Assembly (NCBI GenBank): GCA_019429275.1
Contig: JAHYJC010000005.1
Coordinates: 1-64,000 of the forward strand
DNA from: Lentimicrobium sp.
Lineage (GTDB): Bacteria > Bacteroidota > Bacteroidia > Bacteroidales > Lentimicrobiaceae
DNA length: 64,000 bases
Direction: 5' to 3'
Positions 9,101 through 19,500 of this stretch are shown one piece after another; the stretch's first letter is position 1, and each line of letters starts with the position of its first letter. The notes beneath the pieces are model-generated. The model was given only the letters and a program-made list of their open reading frames with translations, was not told where the DNA came from and did no database searches. Both the position numbers and the translations under genes were made by a program.

Positions 9101-10677
9101 TCCTTTTTTCTGCTTTTTGCACTCAGAAAGTCAAACAAGCGATCAGAAACTTCAATTCTTTCATTGTCAATATTGTAAATGAGATAGCCTCCGTTTGCCA
9201 GATTGAGTACCATTGCCTTTGACTGGGCCACTGGTTTTTTCATGTATTCAACCAGCTCACTCAGGTAAAATTTCCTGTTGTTGCCATTCTTTTCCACGAA
9301 ATTGTAGATGACATTGATGGGATTAACATCATCAATTCCCTGCATGCGGTAATATCTGCCTTCGGAGAAAAAATTCGAGGATTCAAAAACTGCTTCACCT
9401 TGTTGTCTGATGCCTTTTGACATTTCAAAACTCATGCTGTCGCTTTCAAGGGTATACAACAAAGTTTCAAAATACATATCAAGCTTGTGATAAGAGTTAT
9501 AAAAAGGACTTGCTGATGCCCCTTCAGAAGACCGGTTAAGCATCAGTTCCCGGTTTTGATTAAGATAACGCAATTGCACCCCCGGATGAAAAATAGAGTC
9601 ACCTTGATGATAAAGTGTAGCAGAAGACCGTTGCGAAGAGATGCGATCAGGGCGAATTACAAAACTACGGGATGCCAGTTTTAAAATGGGTTCTCCTTTG
9701 TATGAAATCCAAAGCAAGGCATCCTGATCGCCATAACCTGAGCCTATAATCCGTGAGCCTTCAAGCGTGAACCCACCTTTGTAATCAATGCCGTTGAATA
9801 ACTGCCTTATTTCAAGATCGTTCTGATATGAGGTAAATTTTGGCGTTGTTGCCCTGTCCAAAGAAACTCCAGCCATAACCCTATCTTCAAATTTACCAGT
9901 CAGGGGCAGGTTAAAGAAATCTTTATGATAAAAATTTGCAGTATCGGCCGACCAGGCTGTTTGTTTCAGATTGATTTCATAATTTCCGGGATAAACATAA
10001 ACTTTATCAGGATCAAACCCAAACACTTCCCAGTTTACCTTTCCGCCATTCCCCGCAAATTTATCCAGGGTAGGAAAATGTGTACCCGAGGTCTGAAAAA
10101 TTCTGATGCTATCGCGGCCCGAAATGCAAACCAGATCTACCTTTTCAAGTTTAACTTTTAAAATGGAATCAAAATAATAACTGAAGTTTCCGTTGCGGAA
10201 TTGCCACGAATTTGCATAGGAGCGAAAAAGCACTTTACTAAGGTTCAGATTGGCTGTGTTTGCAAGAAAATTGCTCAATGCCCTGAGGTTTTTAGCATCC
10301 AGAAATGGCTCCAGGCCTTTGTGCCAGGCAAGTAAATTTTTTGATTCAGTGCGGGGTTCAAAAGAAGTGAGGGCTGATAAATAATCGCGAAAGGCCGGTG
10401 TAGGCCGCATGCGCTGGGCCATCATGATGTTAAGCGCATTTCTTATGCTGTTTTGAACAGCAGGTTCATATTCTCCTGAATTCCAACGGCTACTGAATTG
10501 CTGAATGGCCTGTCGCGACTCTTTGTCGGTGGCCGGTTTCATAAATTCTTCCACTTCAATAATCAGAACTGTTGGTTGTTCCGAAAATTGCTTTTCAGTC
10601 TGGGCAAAAGCATTGAACCCGTTTAATAAAAACGCAAGTAAAACAAAAGATGAAAAGATTCTGAGATTATTAAACAT
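6190..10677 (-). CDS. Very large (1495 aa) secreted protein of unknown function
   Basis: N-terminal signal peptide (FSSFVLLAFLLNGFNAFAQ), uninterrupted ORF, no family recognised. Confidence 0.85.
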   Translation of the reverse strand: MFNNLRIFSSFVLLAFLLNGFNAFAQTEKQFSEQPTVLIIEVEEFMKPATDKESRQAIQQFSSRWNSGEYEPAVQNSIRNALNIMMAQRMRPTPAFRDYLSALTSFEPRTESKNLLAWHKGLEPFLDAKNLRALSNFLANTANLNLSKVLFRSYANSWQFRNGNFSYYFDSILKVKLEKVDLVCISGRDSIRIFQTSGTHFPTLDKFAGNGGKVNWEVFGFDPDKVYVYPGNYEINLKQTAWSADTANFYHKDFFNLPLTGKFEDRVMAGVSLDRATTPKFTSYQNDLEIRQLFNGIDYKGGFTLEGSRIIGSGYGDQDALLWISYKGEPILKLASRSFVIRPDRISSQRSSATLYHQGDSIFHPGVQLRYLNQNRELMLNRSSEGASASPFYNSYHKLDMYFETLLYTLESDSMSFEMSKGIRQQGEAVFESSNFFSEGRYYRMQGIDDVNPINVIYNFVEKNGNNRKFYLSELVEYMKKPVAQSKAMVLNLANGGYLIYNIDNERIEVSDRLFDFLSAKSRKKDYDVIQINSRVNASKNASLNLETFDLIIKGVPEVSISDSQAVKIYPRDQEILVQKDLNFVFTGKVKAGYFDFYANKSSFEYDRFQLSMPQIDSISFKVDTVSKRTKKIDQVLVKNVLANLSGDLLIDAPDNKSGTKLLPQYPIFISKNDAFVFYDYPSIEKGAYSRDKFYYVIYPFQLDSLNNFTTEGLKFNGHLFSDGLMPDIAEPLRVMKDYSLGFTRKLKPEGIPVYNDKAVFYSDLSLSNKGLEGSGSLKFMTSISESKRFLFTPDSLVADLSSIKMKEQSGPLSFPEMEVEDVHQYWMPDLDIMRLQSIPGKEFAMYNNKSLHSGTLFLTSAGLLGNGISKLDNADIASGTFIFSNQSFETDTASFRLYYPERPNLSLSVKIYPGRVDFRNNIANFGTPGVSTKIDLPLSRYISYMDKIEWRMQDEELFLTNSLARRAALADTTSLTELVDFDFSGSEFMSTNPKMDSLQFFAMEATYRMKENIINAREVKMIRVGDAAVFPGDGHVTILSDGVMKPLKNATLIANRKSKAYRIYNADITIKSRKDYLAAGYYDYTDDLGNVQPLYFKTLSMNNAGNTNGMARIPGNDPFALSSHFDFTGDIYMDASRPLLTFTGNYRPKSDCFDAKGPRVSFSAQLDPSNIRLPVSPIMRDTLGDPVLVAIVYSDFFSRIYPAIYSKPKAWGDTLVASASGFISFDRNSESFLLGTESQLDKKNTEGNFMTIDTRQCIITSSGEIETGVGLGLVKLRSFGKATHYSVVDSTKFNLALALNFFFSDPALGKLRESLLKAELQGTNVNSESYHSLLTGLAGARQAEEILNELNTTGNLRRPPVELVQSIILTDVEMRWDENLKSFVSKGQLGIAGILRDQVNRKVNGYIEIGKRRTGDILNLYIEISNTEWYFFTYGNGIMQAISSNNDFNNILAGLKEDKRRLKAQGSGEEYQFIISTPERRIAFLRKMQSRESN

Positions 10678-10715
10678 AATAGATTCAACAATTAAATTGA
10701 GTTTCGTCAGGATGC

Positions 10716-11549
10716 TTATTTTAACTCATAGTGCACTGCTGCCCAATTGTTTCGCTCGGTTTTTGTAACCATAGTTAATCCCAGTGATTCTGCTTTGTCA
10801 TTGATTGTTTCTACATCATCGCAATAAAAACCGCTCATTATCAGTATTCCTCCCCGATTCAAAGTGTTGCAATACTGTTCCAGATCACGGAGCAGTATGT
10901 TTCTGTTGATATTGGCAATGATGATATCAAATTTCCTGCCGGCAAGTAAGGACACATCTCCATGATAAACGTGGATATGAGTCATTTTATTTTTCTCAAT
11001 ATTTTCGAGCGAATTTCGATAAGCCCAATCATCATTGTCGATTGCGGTTATGTCAGAAGCCCCTTTCATGGCACCCAGAATTGCCAATATACCTGTACCA
11101 CAACCCATATCAAGCAGTGATTTTCCTTTGATGTTTGTATTCATCATCAATAAAATTACCTGTGCAGTGGTTTCATGATGTGCTGTACCAAACGACATTT
11201 TTGGTTCAATCACAATATCAAACTCCATGCCTGTGATTTCGGGATGAAAAGGAGCCCTGACCAAACATCTGTTGTCAATGATTACCGGCTCAAAATTTGA
11301 TTCCCAAACTGCATTCCAGTTCTGATCTTTAATGATTTGCCAGGTATATGAGGGATTTGCACCTTCGGGCCAGAGCGTTTCATTATTTAAAATCGTTTCG
11401 GTAAATGCATTTGCCCGAATGTAAGCCAGCAATCCGTTTTCGGTTTCTTCAAAACTTTCGAATCCCAACTCACCCAAAGCTGCCATAATAACCTCGGCAT
11501 AGGAAACTTCTTCTGCTGGCAGACTGCAATTCAGTTCAATATAATCCAT
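10716..11549 (-). CDS. prmA: Ribosomal protein L11 methyltransferase
   Basis: SFGTAHHETT and LLDMGCGTGILAILGAMKGA motifs. Confidence 0.93.
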   Translation of the reverse strand: MDYIELNCSLPAEEVSYAEVIMAALGELGFESFEETENGLLAYIRANAFTETILNNETLWPEGANPSYTWQIIKDQNWNAVWESNFEPVIIDNRCLVRAPFHPEITGMEFDIVIEPKMSFGTAHHETTAQVILLMMNTNIKGKSLLDMGCGTGILAILGAMKGASDITAIDNDDWAYRNSLENIEKNKMTHIHVYHGDVSLLAGRKFDIIIANINRNILLRDLEQYCNTLNRGGILIMSGFYCDDVETINDKAESLGLTMVTKTERNNWAAVHYELK

Positions 11550-11570
11550 TTGATATTCATTAAAGATTTA

Positions 11571-11596
11571 CCTGACAGGTTGATATACCGACAGGT
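11571..11596. repeat. Short palindromic/direct repeat pair
   Basis: ACCTGACAGGT perfect odd palindrome followed by a second GACAGGT copy. Confidence 0.5.
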
Positions 11597-11624
11597 TAAA
11601 TGATAATCCGGTTTTCGGAGGAAA

Positions 11625-12383
11625 TTAAAAACTATTTGCAATTTTTACAAAATCACTGGCTTTCAGCGAAGCTCCCCCAATGAGTCCCCCGTCAACATCT
11701 TCATTGGCAAATAGTTCACGGGCATTGGCCGCATTACAGCTGCCTCCGTAAAGCACCGGGGTTTCATTTGCTGCAGTTTCTCCGAATTTTGCAGCAAGCA
11801 CTTTACGTATAAAAGCGTGCATTTCCTGCGCTTGTTGTGGCGTGGCGGTGCGGCCGGTACCAATTGCCCAAACAGGTTCATAGGCAATCACAACTTTGCT
11901 GAAATCTTCCTTAGTCAAATGAAACAAGGCCTGTCCAATTTGCTTCTCAACCACTTCAAAATGTTTCTCCGATTCGCGTTCTTCAAGAACTTCGCCACAG
12001 CAATATACAGGAGTAATATTATGTTTGATGGCCTGATCAATCTTTCGGGCAATGATGGCGTCGGTTTCGCCGAAATACATCCTGCGTTCAGAGTGTCCCA
12101 GTATAGCAAACGAGGCTCCGGTTGAGCTGATCATTGCAGCTGAAATTTCACCTGTATAGGCTCCTGACTCATGTTCGCTGATGTTCTGAACACCTGTGAA
12201 AAAATTATTTTCATTTGCTACATCATTGGCAAGTTCGAGATAAAGCGCCGGAGGAAATACCACAATACTGACCTCTTCGGGACTGTTGTTTGCCAATTCG
12301 TCGGAGATGCCAAAAAGTAAATCTTCAGCTTCATCAAAAGTTTTATTCATTTTCCAGTTTCCTGCAACAATTTTTCTTCTCAT
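11625..12383 (-). CDS. tpiA: Triosephosphate isomerase
   Basis: AGNWKMNK, LGHSERR, YEPVWAIGTG, GGSCNAANA. Confidence 0.97.
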   Translation of the reverse strand: MRRKIVAGNWKMNKTFDEAEDLLFGISDELANNSPEEVSIVVFPPALYLELANDVANENNFFTGVQNISEHESGAYTGEISAAMISSTGASFAILGHSERRMYFGETDAIIARKIDQAIKHNITPVYCCGEVLEERESEKHFEVVEKQIGQALFHLTKEDFSKVVIAYEPVWAIGTGRTATPQQAQEMHAFIRKVLAAKFGETAANETPVLYGGSCNAANARELFANEDVDGGLIGGASLKASDFVKIANSF

Positions 12384-12410
12384 TTTCTTTGATTTTTAGA
12401 TTATTCTGAG

Positions 12411-13490
12411 TCAGGCCAGCCTGATGCGGGGATCAAGAAGGCCATAAACAATATCCACAAAAATATTAATAATCACCAACAATACGGCGATAAAAAGCAC
12501 AGCACCCATCACCACCGGGAAGTCATATTTTTCAAGTCCATCAACAATCACCACACCAATCCCCTTCCAGTCAAAAACATATTCCACAAAAACAGCGCCT
12601 GCCATCAACGAAGCAAACCACCCCGAAATTGCAGTTACAACTGGGTTGAGCGCATTTCGCAGAGCATGACGGTAAATGATGCGGTTAAATCCAAGTCCTT
12701 TTGCTTTTGCTGTGCGGATATAATCCTGCGAAAGTACTTCGAGCATGGAACTGCGGGTGAGTTCAATGATGATGGCCAAAGGCCTTATACCTAGAGTAAT
12801 GGCCGGTAGAATCAGGTTTTTGAGATCAAGATATTCACCGCGGCCAAAATCGTCGACCGAGTAGAGCGTACCGAACATACTGAGGCCTGTATAATCGGCC
12901 AGCACAAATGCAAACAACCATGCAATGATTATGGCTGCAAAGAAAGAGGGAAGTGACATACCAAGAACAGAAACCACGGTGATGAACTGATCGACCCATT
13001 TTCCTTTTCTCACAGCAGTTACTACTCCCAGAAATATTCCCGCAACCGCAGCAAAAATCATGGAAACTGTTGCAAGCAACATGGTATTTGTAAAAGATTG
13101 AGCAAGAATTTCTGAAACTTTGCGTTGACTCTGATAGGAGCGGCGCAGGTAAGGTTTTTTTAACACAATGCGTGAATCTCCGGCGGTAATCAATGTTACA
13201 AAAGGAGCGTATTTTTCAGTGTCGGGATACCATGAGGGATGGGTTTCAGAAACACTATGCCACGAAACAGGTGAAAGATCATTTACAAAAGCAAAATACT
13301 GAACTATCAATGGCTTGTCGCGTCCAAGTTCCTTGTTTATGGCTTCAACCGATGAAATGTCAGCCCTCTGACCCAGCATCATGCGGGCAGGATCGCCGGG
13401 AAGTATGGTAAAAAGCACAAAAACCAGGCTTACTACACCCACTAAAACAAAGAAGCCATAGAATATTCTTTTCAGAATGAAACCCGTCAT
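12411..13490 (-). CDS. Oligo/dipeptide-type ABC transporter permease (DppB/OppB-like)
   Basis: MTGFILKRIFYGFFVLVGVVSLVFVLFTILPGDPA; EYVFDWKGIGVVIVDGL; C-terminal DIVYGLLDPRIRLA. Confidence 0.9.
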   Translation of the reverse strand: MTGFILKRIFYGFFVLVGVVSLVFVLFTILPGDPARMMLGQRADISSVEAINKELGRDKPLIVQYFAFVNDLSPVSWHSVSETHPSWYPDTEKYAPFVTLITAGDSRIVLKKPYLRRSYQSQRKVSEILAQSFTNTMLLATVSMIFAAVAGIFLGVVTAVRKGKWVDQFITVVSVLGMSLPSFFAAIIIAWLFAFVLADYTGLSMFGTLYSVDDFGRGEYLDLKNLILPAITLGIRPLAIIIELTRSSMLEVLSQDYIRTAKAKGLGFNRIIYRHALRNALNPVVTAISGWFASLMAGAVFVEYVFDWKGIGVVIVDGLEKYDFPVVMGAVLFIAVLLVIINIFVDIVYGLLDPRIRLA

Positions 13491-13499
13491 AAATTCTGC

Positions 13500-14615
13500 T
13501 TATTGGGTCTTTTGGATGAACTTATCTTCAAATTCAGCATATGATGGAAAATCGTTGTAATGCCATTTGTCAAGAACAACGCCATTCTCAAGCAGGATTA
13601 ATCCCGGATTTGATCTGACCATGATTTTAAGTGTGATATCATCAGCATTGTAAAATTCATAGGTCAGGCTCATGGTTTCTTTGATGCTGTCAATTTCTTC
13701 GCTCAGCGAACTGGTTAATGCAATAAAACTATGGCCGTCGGCTTCGGCAGCCCGGGCAAAATCGTCCATTTTTTTCAGCGATTTGTGGTCAGCTTTTTCA
13801 AGGCTCCAGGCGGTAAGAAGAAACTGGTAGCCAGGATTCCGAATGAAATTTTCGGTATAGTCATTTCCTTCAAAATCAAGTATCTGCAGATCATGGCTTT
13901 TTTCAGTATTGGGGTCTTCGGCCCGTTGACTGACAAATTCCCACTGCAATACCCACACCGAATCGCTGAAAGGATAGTTGGGCGAAAGGTATTCCTGTGT
14001 TTCGCCGGTTGTGGTGTTACGGTAAGTAAGGAAATATTTTACTGGAAGAGGATTTTCAACAAACATTTTATTGCCTTTTTTCCAGTCCATAAAATCAATG
14101 ATGGGCAGGTGGCGGTAGCAATGCAGACTCAGCCAGATAAAGACGAGTGCAAAAACTCCTGCCGCGCCATATGCCTGGAAATTATTCCACTGATCTTTGG
14201 TTTTATTTCGCCATATAAAAAGCACAAGGGTTGGCACCATAAGCACAACATTCTTATAAAAGGTCTGCCAGTTGGTTAATTTAATGGCATCACCAAAACA
14301 GCCGCAATCGGGCACAGGATTGTAAATTGCATCTATGAAAGTAAGCCCGGTAAAAAATAACATCATTCCCAGCAATAACCAGGCATTTACTTTTGGTTTA
14401 AGATTGAACAGAACCACTACGCCCAGAACAAATTCAGCAGTGCTGAGAATTATTGAAAGGGTAAGGGCTGCCGGAAGCATCCATTCGGTTCCCCATGCAT
14501 AGAAATAATCTTCAAGACGGTAAGCCATCCCTAAAGGATCGATGCCTTTAACAAAACCTGAGAATATAAATACTACACCTACAACAATCCGTGAAATAAA
14601 ATGATAAAAGCGCAT
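13500..14615 (-). CDS. DoxX-family membrane protein, BT_3928-like
   Basis: N-terminal DoxX-like TM domain (IVVGVVFIFSGFVKGIDPLG) and a soluble C-terminal domain; neighbours the DUF1599 gene and tpiA as in Bacteroides. Confidence 0.8.
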   Translation of the reverse strand: MRFYHFISRIVVGVVFIFSGFVKGIDPLGMAYRLEDYFYAWGTEWMLPAALTLSIILSTAEFVLGVVVLFNLKPKVNAWLLLGMMLFFTGLTFIDAIYNPVPDCGCFGDAIKLTNWQTFYKNVVLMVPTLVLFIWRNKTKDQWNNFQAYGAAGVFALVFIWLSLHCYRHLPIIDFMDWKKGNKMFVENPLPVKYFLTYRNTTTGETQEYLSPNYPFSDSVWVLQWEFVSQRAEDPNTEKSHDLQILDFEGNDYTENFIRNPGYQFLLTAWSLEKADHKSLKKMDDFARAAEADGHSFIALTSSLSEEIDSIKETMSLTYEFYNADDITLKIMVRSNPGLILLENGVVLDKWHYNDFPSYAEFEDKFIQKTQ

Positions 14616-14646
14616 ACGAATAACGTTTAGGTTAAAAAAAGCGGGA

Positions 14647-15204
14647 TTAATTTTCGTTGTTTTTTAGTTCAGTAAGTTTAATCAGTGCAAAAAGTGCATA
14701 GTTAATCATGTCGTAATAATTGGCATCTACGCCCTCTGAAATAAAAGTCTGGCCTTTGTTGTTTTCAATTTGCTTGACCCTTAGTAATTTCATTAAAATA
14801 ATATCGGTAAGAGAGCCAATCCGCATATTTCTCCAGGCTTCATCGTAATCGTGATTTTTGTTCATCATTAAGCTTCTGGCTTTGCTGATGTACTTATCGT
14901 AAAAATGTTCGGCTTCGGTAAGATTCATATTGAGGTCTTCGCTGTTGCCAAGTTCGATCTGTATCAGGGCAATCACTGAGTAGTTTACAATACCGATAAA
15001 TTCAGGCCATTCATCTTCGCCTACTTTGTGCGATCCTTTACCCTGAATACTTCGTATGCGGTTTGCTTTTATGTAAATCTGATCGGTAAGTGACTCAGGC
15101 CGCAAAATTCTCCAGGCTGTACCATAATCTTTCATCTTGGTTAAAAATATATCTTTGCAGGCTTCAATGGCAGCGTCGAATTGCGAAGCAGTATCAGTTG
15201 TCAT
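14647..15204 (-). CDS. DUF1599 domain-containing protein
   Basis: Duplicated KDYGTAWR.LRPESLTDQIYIKANRI / HDYDEAWRNMRIGSLTDIILMKLLRVKQIE repeat. Confidence 0.85.
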   Translation of the reverse strand: MTTDTASQFDAAIEACKDIFLTKMKDYGTAWRILRPESLTDQIYIKANRIRSIQGKGSHKVGEDEWPEFIGIVNYSVIALIQIELGNSEDLNMNLTEAEHFYDKYISKARSLMMNKNHDYDEAWRNMRIGSLTDIILMKLLRVKQIENNKGQTFISEGVDANYYDMINYALFALIKLTELKNNEN

Positions 15205-15240
15205 AGATAACAAATTATTAATTAACTACCAGTAATAGGG

Positions 15241-16128
15241 ATGGCAGATTTAAATGCAGGTTTGGCGGATAAAGGTACAAATTTTTCGCAAACGCACTCC
15301 ATCAGGTGCGGGGGTTTGTCGCTCGACCTTTCAAAACCAGCGGTAATGGGAATACTGAATGTTACTCCTGATTCATTTTTCGATGGTGGAAATTATATCA
15401 CAGCAACGCAGATTATCGATAGGGCAGGGGAGATGCTAAATCAGGGAGCAAGTATTATTGATGTGGGGGCTCTTTCTACCCGGCCAAATACCACCGGAGG
15501 AACTGCCGAAGAAGAGTCCGGTCGTTTGATCCCGGCCATTGAATTGCTTGCCGGCCATTTTCCCGGTGTTATCATTTCGGCCGACACCTACCGTGCTTCA
15601 GTTGCACGCCAGGCAGTGGAGGCCGGCGCTGCAATCATCAACGATATTTCAGGAGGTACTATGGATGACGAAATGAGCAGGTTTATTGCCGTCTCCAATG
15701 CGGCCTATGTGCTGATGCATATCAAAGGAACACCGGCAACCATGCAGGAAAATCCTGAGTATACCGATGTTGTTGCCGAGGTGAGTGCATTTTTCGAAAA
15801 ACAGCTTCAGCCTTATATTTCTGTCGGTAAAGAAAACATAATCCTTGATCCGGGTTTTGGCTTTGGAAAAAATTTGTATGACAATTATCGCCTGCTTGCA
15901 AGGCTGAAAGAATTTGCTAATAGCTATTTTCCTCTGTTGGTTGGCGTTTCGCGAAAGTCAATGATAAATCAGGTGCTGCAAATCCGTCCCGCAGAAGCCT
16001 TAAACGGAACGACCGTTCTTAACACCATTGCTTTGATTAATGGTGCCTCAATTCTGAGGGTGCATGATGTGAAAGAGGCAATAGAGGCTGCAAAACTGGT
16101 AGAATTATTAAAAGATAATAATTTATAA
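15241..16128 (+). CDS. folP: Dihydropteroate synthase
   Basis: VMGILNVTPDSFFDGG, DVGALSTRP, INDISGG, DPGFGFGK. Confidence 0.96.
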   Translation: MADLNAGLADKGTNFSQTHSIRCGGLSLDLSKPAVMGILNVTPDSFFDGGNYITATQIIDRAGEMLNQGASIIDVGALSTRPNTTGGTAEEESGRLIPAIELLAGHFPGVIISADTYRASVARQAVEAGAAIINDISGGTMDDEMSRFIAVSNAAYVLMHIKGTPATMQENPEYTDVVAEVSAFFEKQLQPYISVGKENIILDPGFGFGKNLYDNYRLLARLKEFANSYFPLLVGVSRKSMINQVLQIRPAEALNGTTVLNTIALINGASILRVHDVKEAIEAAKLVELLKDNNL

Positions 16129-16161
16129 CTGACACAGTTTACAATCCAAAAACAGGGATGA

Positions 16162-16212
16162 CCGATGAAGTAGCCGGGACACTCCACACCTGATGTTGCG
16201 CCCCGGCTTTTT
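16162..16212. terminator. Terminator-like hairpin between convergent folP and PII-like gene
   Basis: AGCCGGGac...gCCCCGGCT followed by TTTTTAATTTT. Confidence 0.6.
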
Positions 16213-16216
16213 AATT

Positions 16217-16510
16217 TTAAACGCTTTGCAGAATATCCCAGACAAATGCCCTGATACCTACTTCGGTATTTATGAGATTTATTTTTCTGACTTTTTCAAG
16301 TACCGGTTCTACCTTGTTTTCAGGAATAACAGTCATCAGGGCAGAATTCATTTCGGGCCAGGTGTGAGTTCCCATGCGGGGTTCTCCGGTTTCCGATCCA
16401 CGGCCTTTTACTTCATTCCACCACGAAAATCCTTTGATTTCAAGTTGATCCAGGATGTACTCCACCCGTTCGGTGTGTGCCTGGTTAAATACTATAAATA
16501 CTGCTTTCAT
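16217..16510 (-). CDS. PII-like (P-II superfamily) small protein
   Basis: MKAVFIVFNQAHTERVEYILDQLEIKGFSWWNEVKGRG...SALMTVIPENKVEPVLEKVRKIN...GIRAFVWDI: PII-like beta-alpha-beta pattern with a shortened T-loop region. Confidence 0.7.
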   Translation of the reverse strand: MKAVFIVFNQAHTERVEYILDQLEIKGFSWWNEVKGRGSETGEPRMGTHTWPEMNSALMTVIPENKVEPVLEKVRKINLINTEVGIRAFVWDILQSV

Positions 16511-16520
16511 ATTTTGTGTT

Positions 16521-19500
16521 TTAATCCAGGTTTTGAAATTTCTTCCTGATTCTCATTACTTTATCGCGTTCACCACTGCGGGCAAGTACACCGTACATTA
16601 CCGGAACAACCACCATGGTAACAATGGTTGAAAATACCAGTCCTCCAATAACTGTAATTCCCATTGGACGCCATATTTCTGAACCTTCGCCGGTGCTGAG
16701 CGCCAGAGGAAGCATTCCAAGTATGGTTGTCATGGCAGTCATCAGAACCGGACGCAGTCGTGATCTGCCCGAAACAACAATGGCTTCGTACAATCTCATT
16801 CCTCTGTCGCGCATCAGGTTGGTGAAGTCAACCAGTACAATTCCGTTTTTTACAACAATACCAATGAGCAGCACTGCACCCAAAGCGGCAACAAGACTGA
16901 GCGTGGTACTGGTGATCAGCAGGCCGAAAATTACCCCTGTAAAGGCAAAAGGAATGGAGAACATAATGATAAAAGGCATGGTGAATGACTCAAACTGTGA
17001 TGCCATTACAATGAAGACAAGTATAAGGCTAAGTACCATGAGCAATCCCAAATCCATAAATGATTCCTGCTGATCCTCATAAGAACCTCCAACCTGTATT
17101 AGAACTTCCTGTGGTACTTTTACCTCATCGATAACGCCCTGAACTTTTTTGGCTAGCTCTCCGAGTGAAATGTTGTCGGGTTTAACCTTTACGGTAACGA
17201 TACGCTCTTTGCGTTTGTGCTGAATAGCAGGAGGCCCCCAGTATTCCTCAATAGATCCTATCTCTTTTAATTTGATCTTTTTACCCATAGGAGTCATTAT
17301 TGTCAAAGCTTCAAGGTCGGAAATTGAACTCCTGTAAGCTTCATCCAATCTTACCCTGATGTCATACTCATCACCTTCTTCTTTAAATTGCGAGGCAGTC
17401 ATTCCATAGATACGGTTTCTTACCATTGTTGAAACTGTGGCACTGTTGAGTCCGTGCAGTGCAAGTTTTTCCTTGTCAAGCAATACCTGAAGCTCAGGTT
17501 TGTCATTTTTACGGCTTATGGTGACTTCGGTTGCACCTTTCATGGTAGAAACCTTATTTTTGATTTCATTAGCCAGCGCATTGGTAGTGTTGAAATCATA
17601 GCCGTAAATTTCCACATCAACGGTGCTCTCACCTCCCATTCCCATTCCTGCACCTGAGGTTGAAACCGATGCTGTAATAATTTCGGGATAAAGTGCAATC
17701 TGCTTTCTCATGTCATCGGCAATTTCCCAAACGGTTCGATCTCTTTCGCTGACATGTTGAAGCCTCATCATAACATTGATCACGTTTGATCCTGTTGAAC
17801 TGAAAATTGAAAACATGCTTCCCTCGTCATCCGATCCTGAGGAGGAAGCCATAATTCTGACTTCTGGATAATGCTCTTTGATCATAGTTTCAAGTTTCCG
17901 GGTGGTTTTAACGGTTTCTTCAACACGTGTACCAGTCTGAAGTTCAACTGCCAGTGAAATGCTCGATTGATCGGTTTCAGGCATAAAGTCGGTGCCAACA
18001 AATCGTATCAGCATAAGCGATGACGCAAAAATTCCCAACGCAATGACCATGACAAAGGTTTTATGCTTTAAAGCCCATCTCAGCGTATTTTCATAAATAT
18101 TGTCAAGCCGATTCAATAAAGGTTCAACGAAGGTTTCAAAACTAAAACGTCGTTTCACCGATGTTTTTTCCCTCAGCTTCAGCAATTTTGATGAAAGCAT
18201 GGGTGTAAGTGTGATGGCAGCCGTTGTTGAGGTTATAATGGTAATGGTCACAATCCAGCCAAGCTGGTTGAACATAACTCCGGTCATACCACCCACCAGT
18301 GTTAGAGGAAAGAAAACTGCAACAACAACCAGTGTGGTTATGATTACCGAAAGCCAAACCTCGTTGGTTGCATAAATGGCTGCTTCGCGCGGACTACTTC
18401 CTCTTTCAATATGTTTTGAAATATTCTCAAGTACCACAATGGCATCGTCAACAACCATTCCAATGGCAATTGAGAGGGATGTCAGTGAAATTACATTTAT
18501 CGAGTTCCCTGAAATATAAAGATAAATGAATGAAACAATAAGTGAAATTGGAATGGTAAGTATAATAATAAATGTCGCACGCCATCTGCCCAGGAAGAAC
18601 AGAACCACAAGTGCAACAAAGATGAAAGCCCACATCAGGGTTTTTGAAAGGTTGAAAATAGATCCCTTGATGAAGGTAGATGTATCCATAATCAGCTTGA
18701 TCTCAACATCCGGCGGCAGTGTCTTTTTCAGGATTTCGAGGTTTTTGTTGATTTCACGGGCTACTTTTACAGTATTAGCACCCGATTGTTTCATTGCAAA
18801 CATCCTTAGGCCATTTTCACCATTAATCTTTTCGTCAATCGACATGTCCTTGAGTGAGTCCTTGACCGAGGCAACATCACGCAGGTAAACCGGCACTCCG
18901 TTGAAATTTCCGACTACCAGGTTACTCAGTTGCCTGCTGTCGGTAAATTCGCCCTGAACCCTAAGCTGGTAATCCATTTCACCCATCTTAATGTTGCCCG
19001 AAGGCATATTCAGGTTCTCAGTGGCAATGGTGTTGCCAATTTGTTCAATTGTGAGGTTGTAGGCATCCAGTCTTTTTGGATCGGCATCAATGTATATGAT
19101 GCGGTTGGGTGCCCCGATGGTTGAAACAGACCCAACGCCATCAATCCTGTTGAGCGGGTTGATGATTTTTTCTTCAAGCAGTTTTTCCAGACCCGGATAA
19201 CTTTCTTTTGCAGTAACTGCATAGAAAACAATCGGCATCATATTGGTATTGAACTTGAAGATGATTGGCCTTCCGGCGCCTTCCGGCAGATTGTCATAAA
19301 TACGGTCAAGTACATCCCGCACTTCGTTGGTCGACTCATCCAGGTTTGCCCCCCAGCTGAATTCAATGGTAATTACCGACAGGTTGTCGCTTGAAGTAGA
19401 AGTAACCTCCTTCACTTTATCCACCGTATTAAGTGCGTCTTCAAGCTTTCTGGTAACGTTGGTTTCAATATCTGCAGCATTGGCTCCGGCGTAGGTAGTC

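Noticed and set aside
16193-16549. 118-aa plus-strand ORF
   Set aside because: Antisense to the PII-like gene, which has a clear fold signature and operon position.
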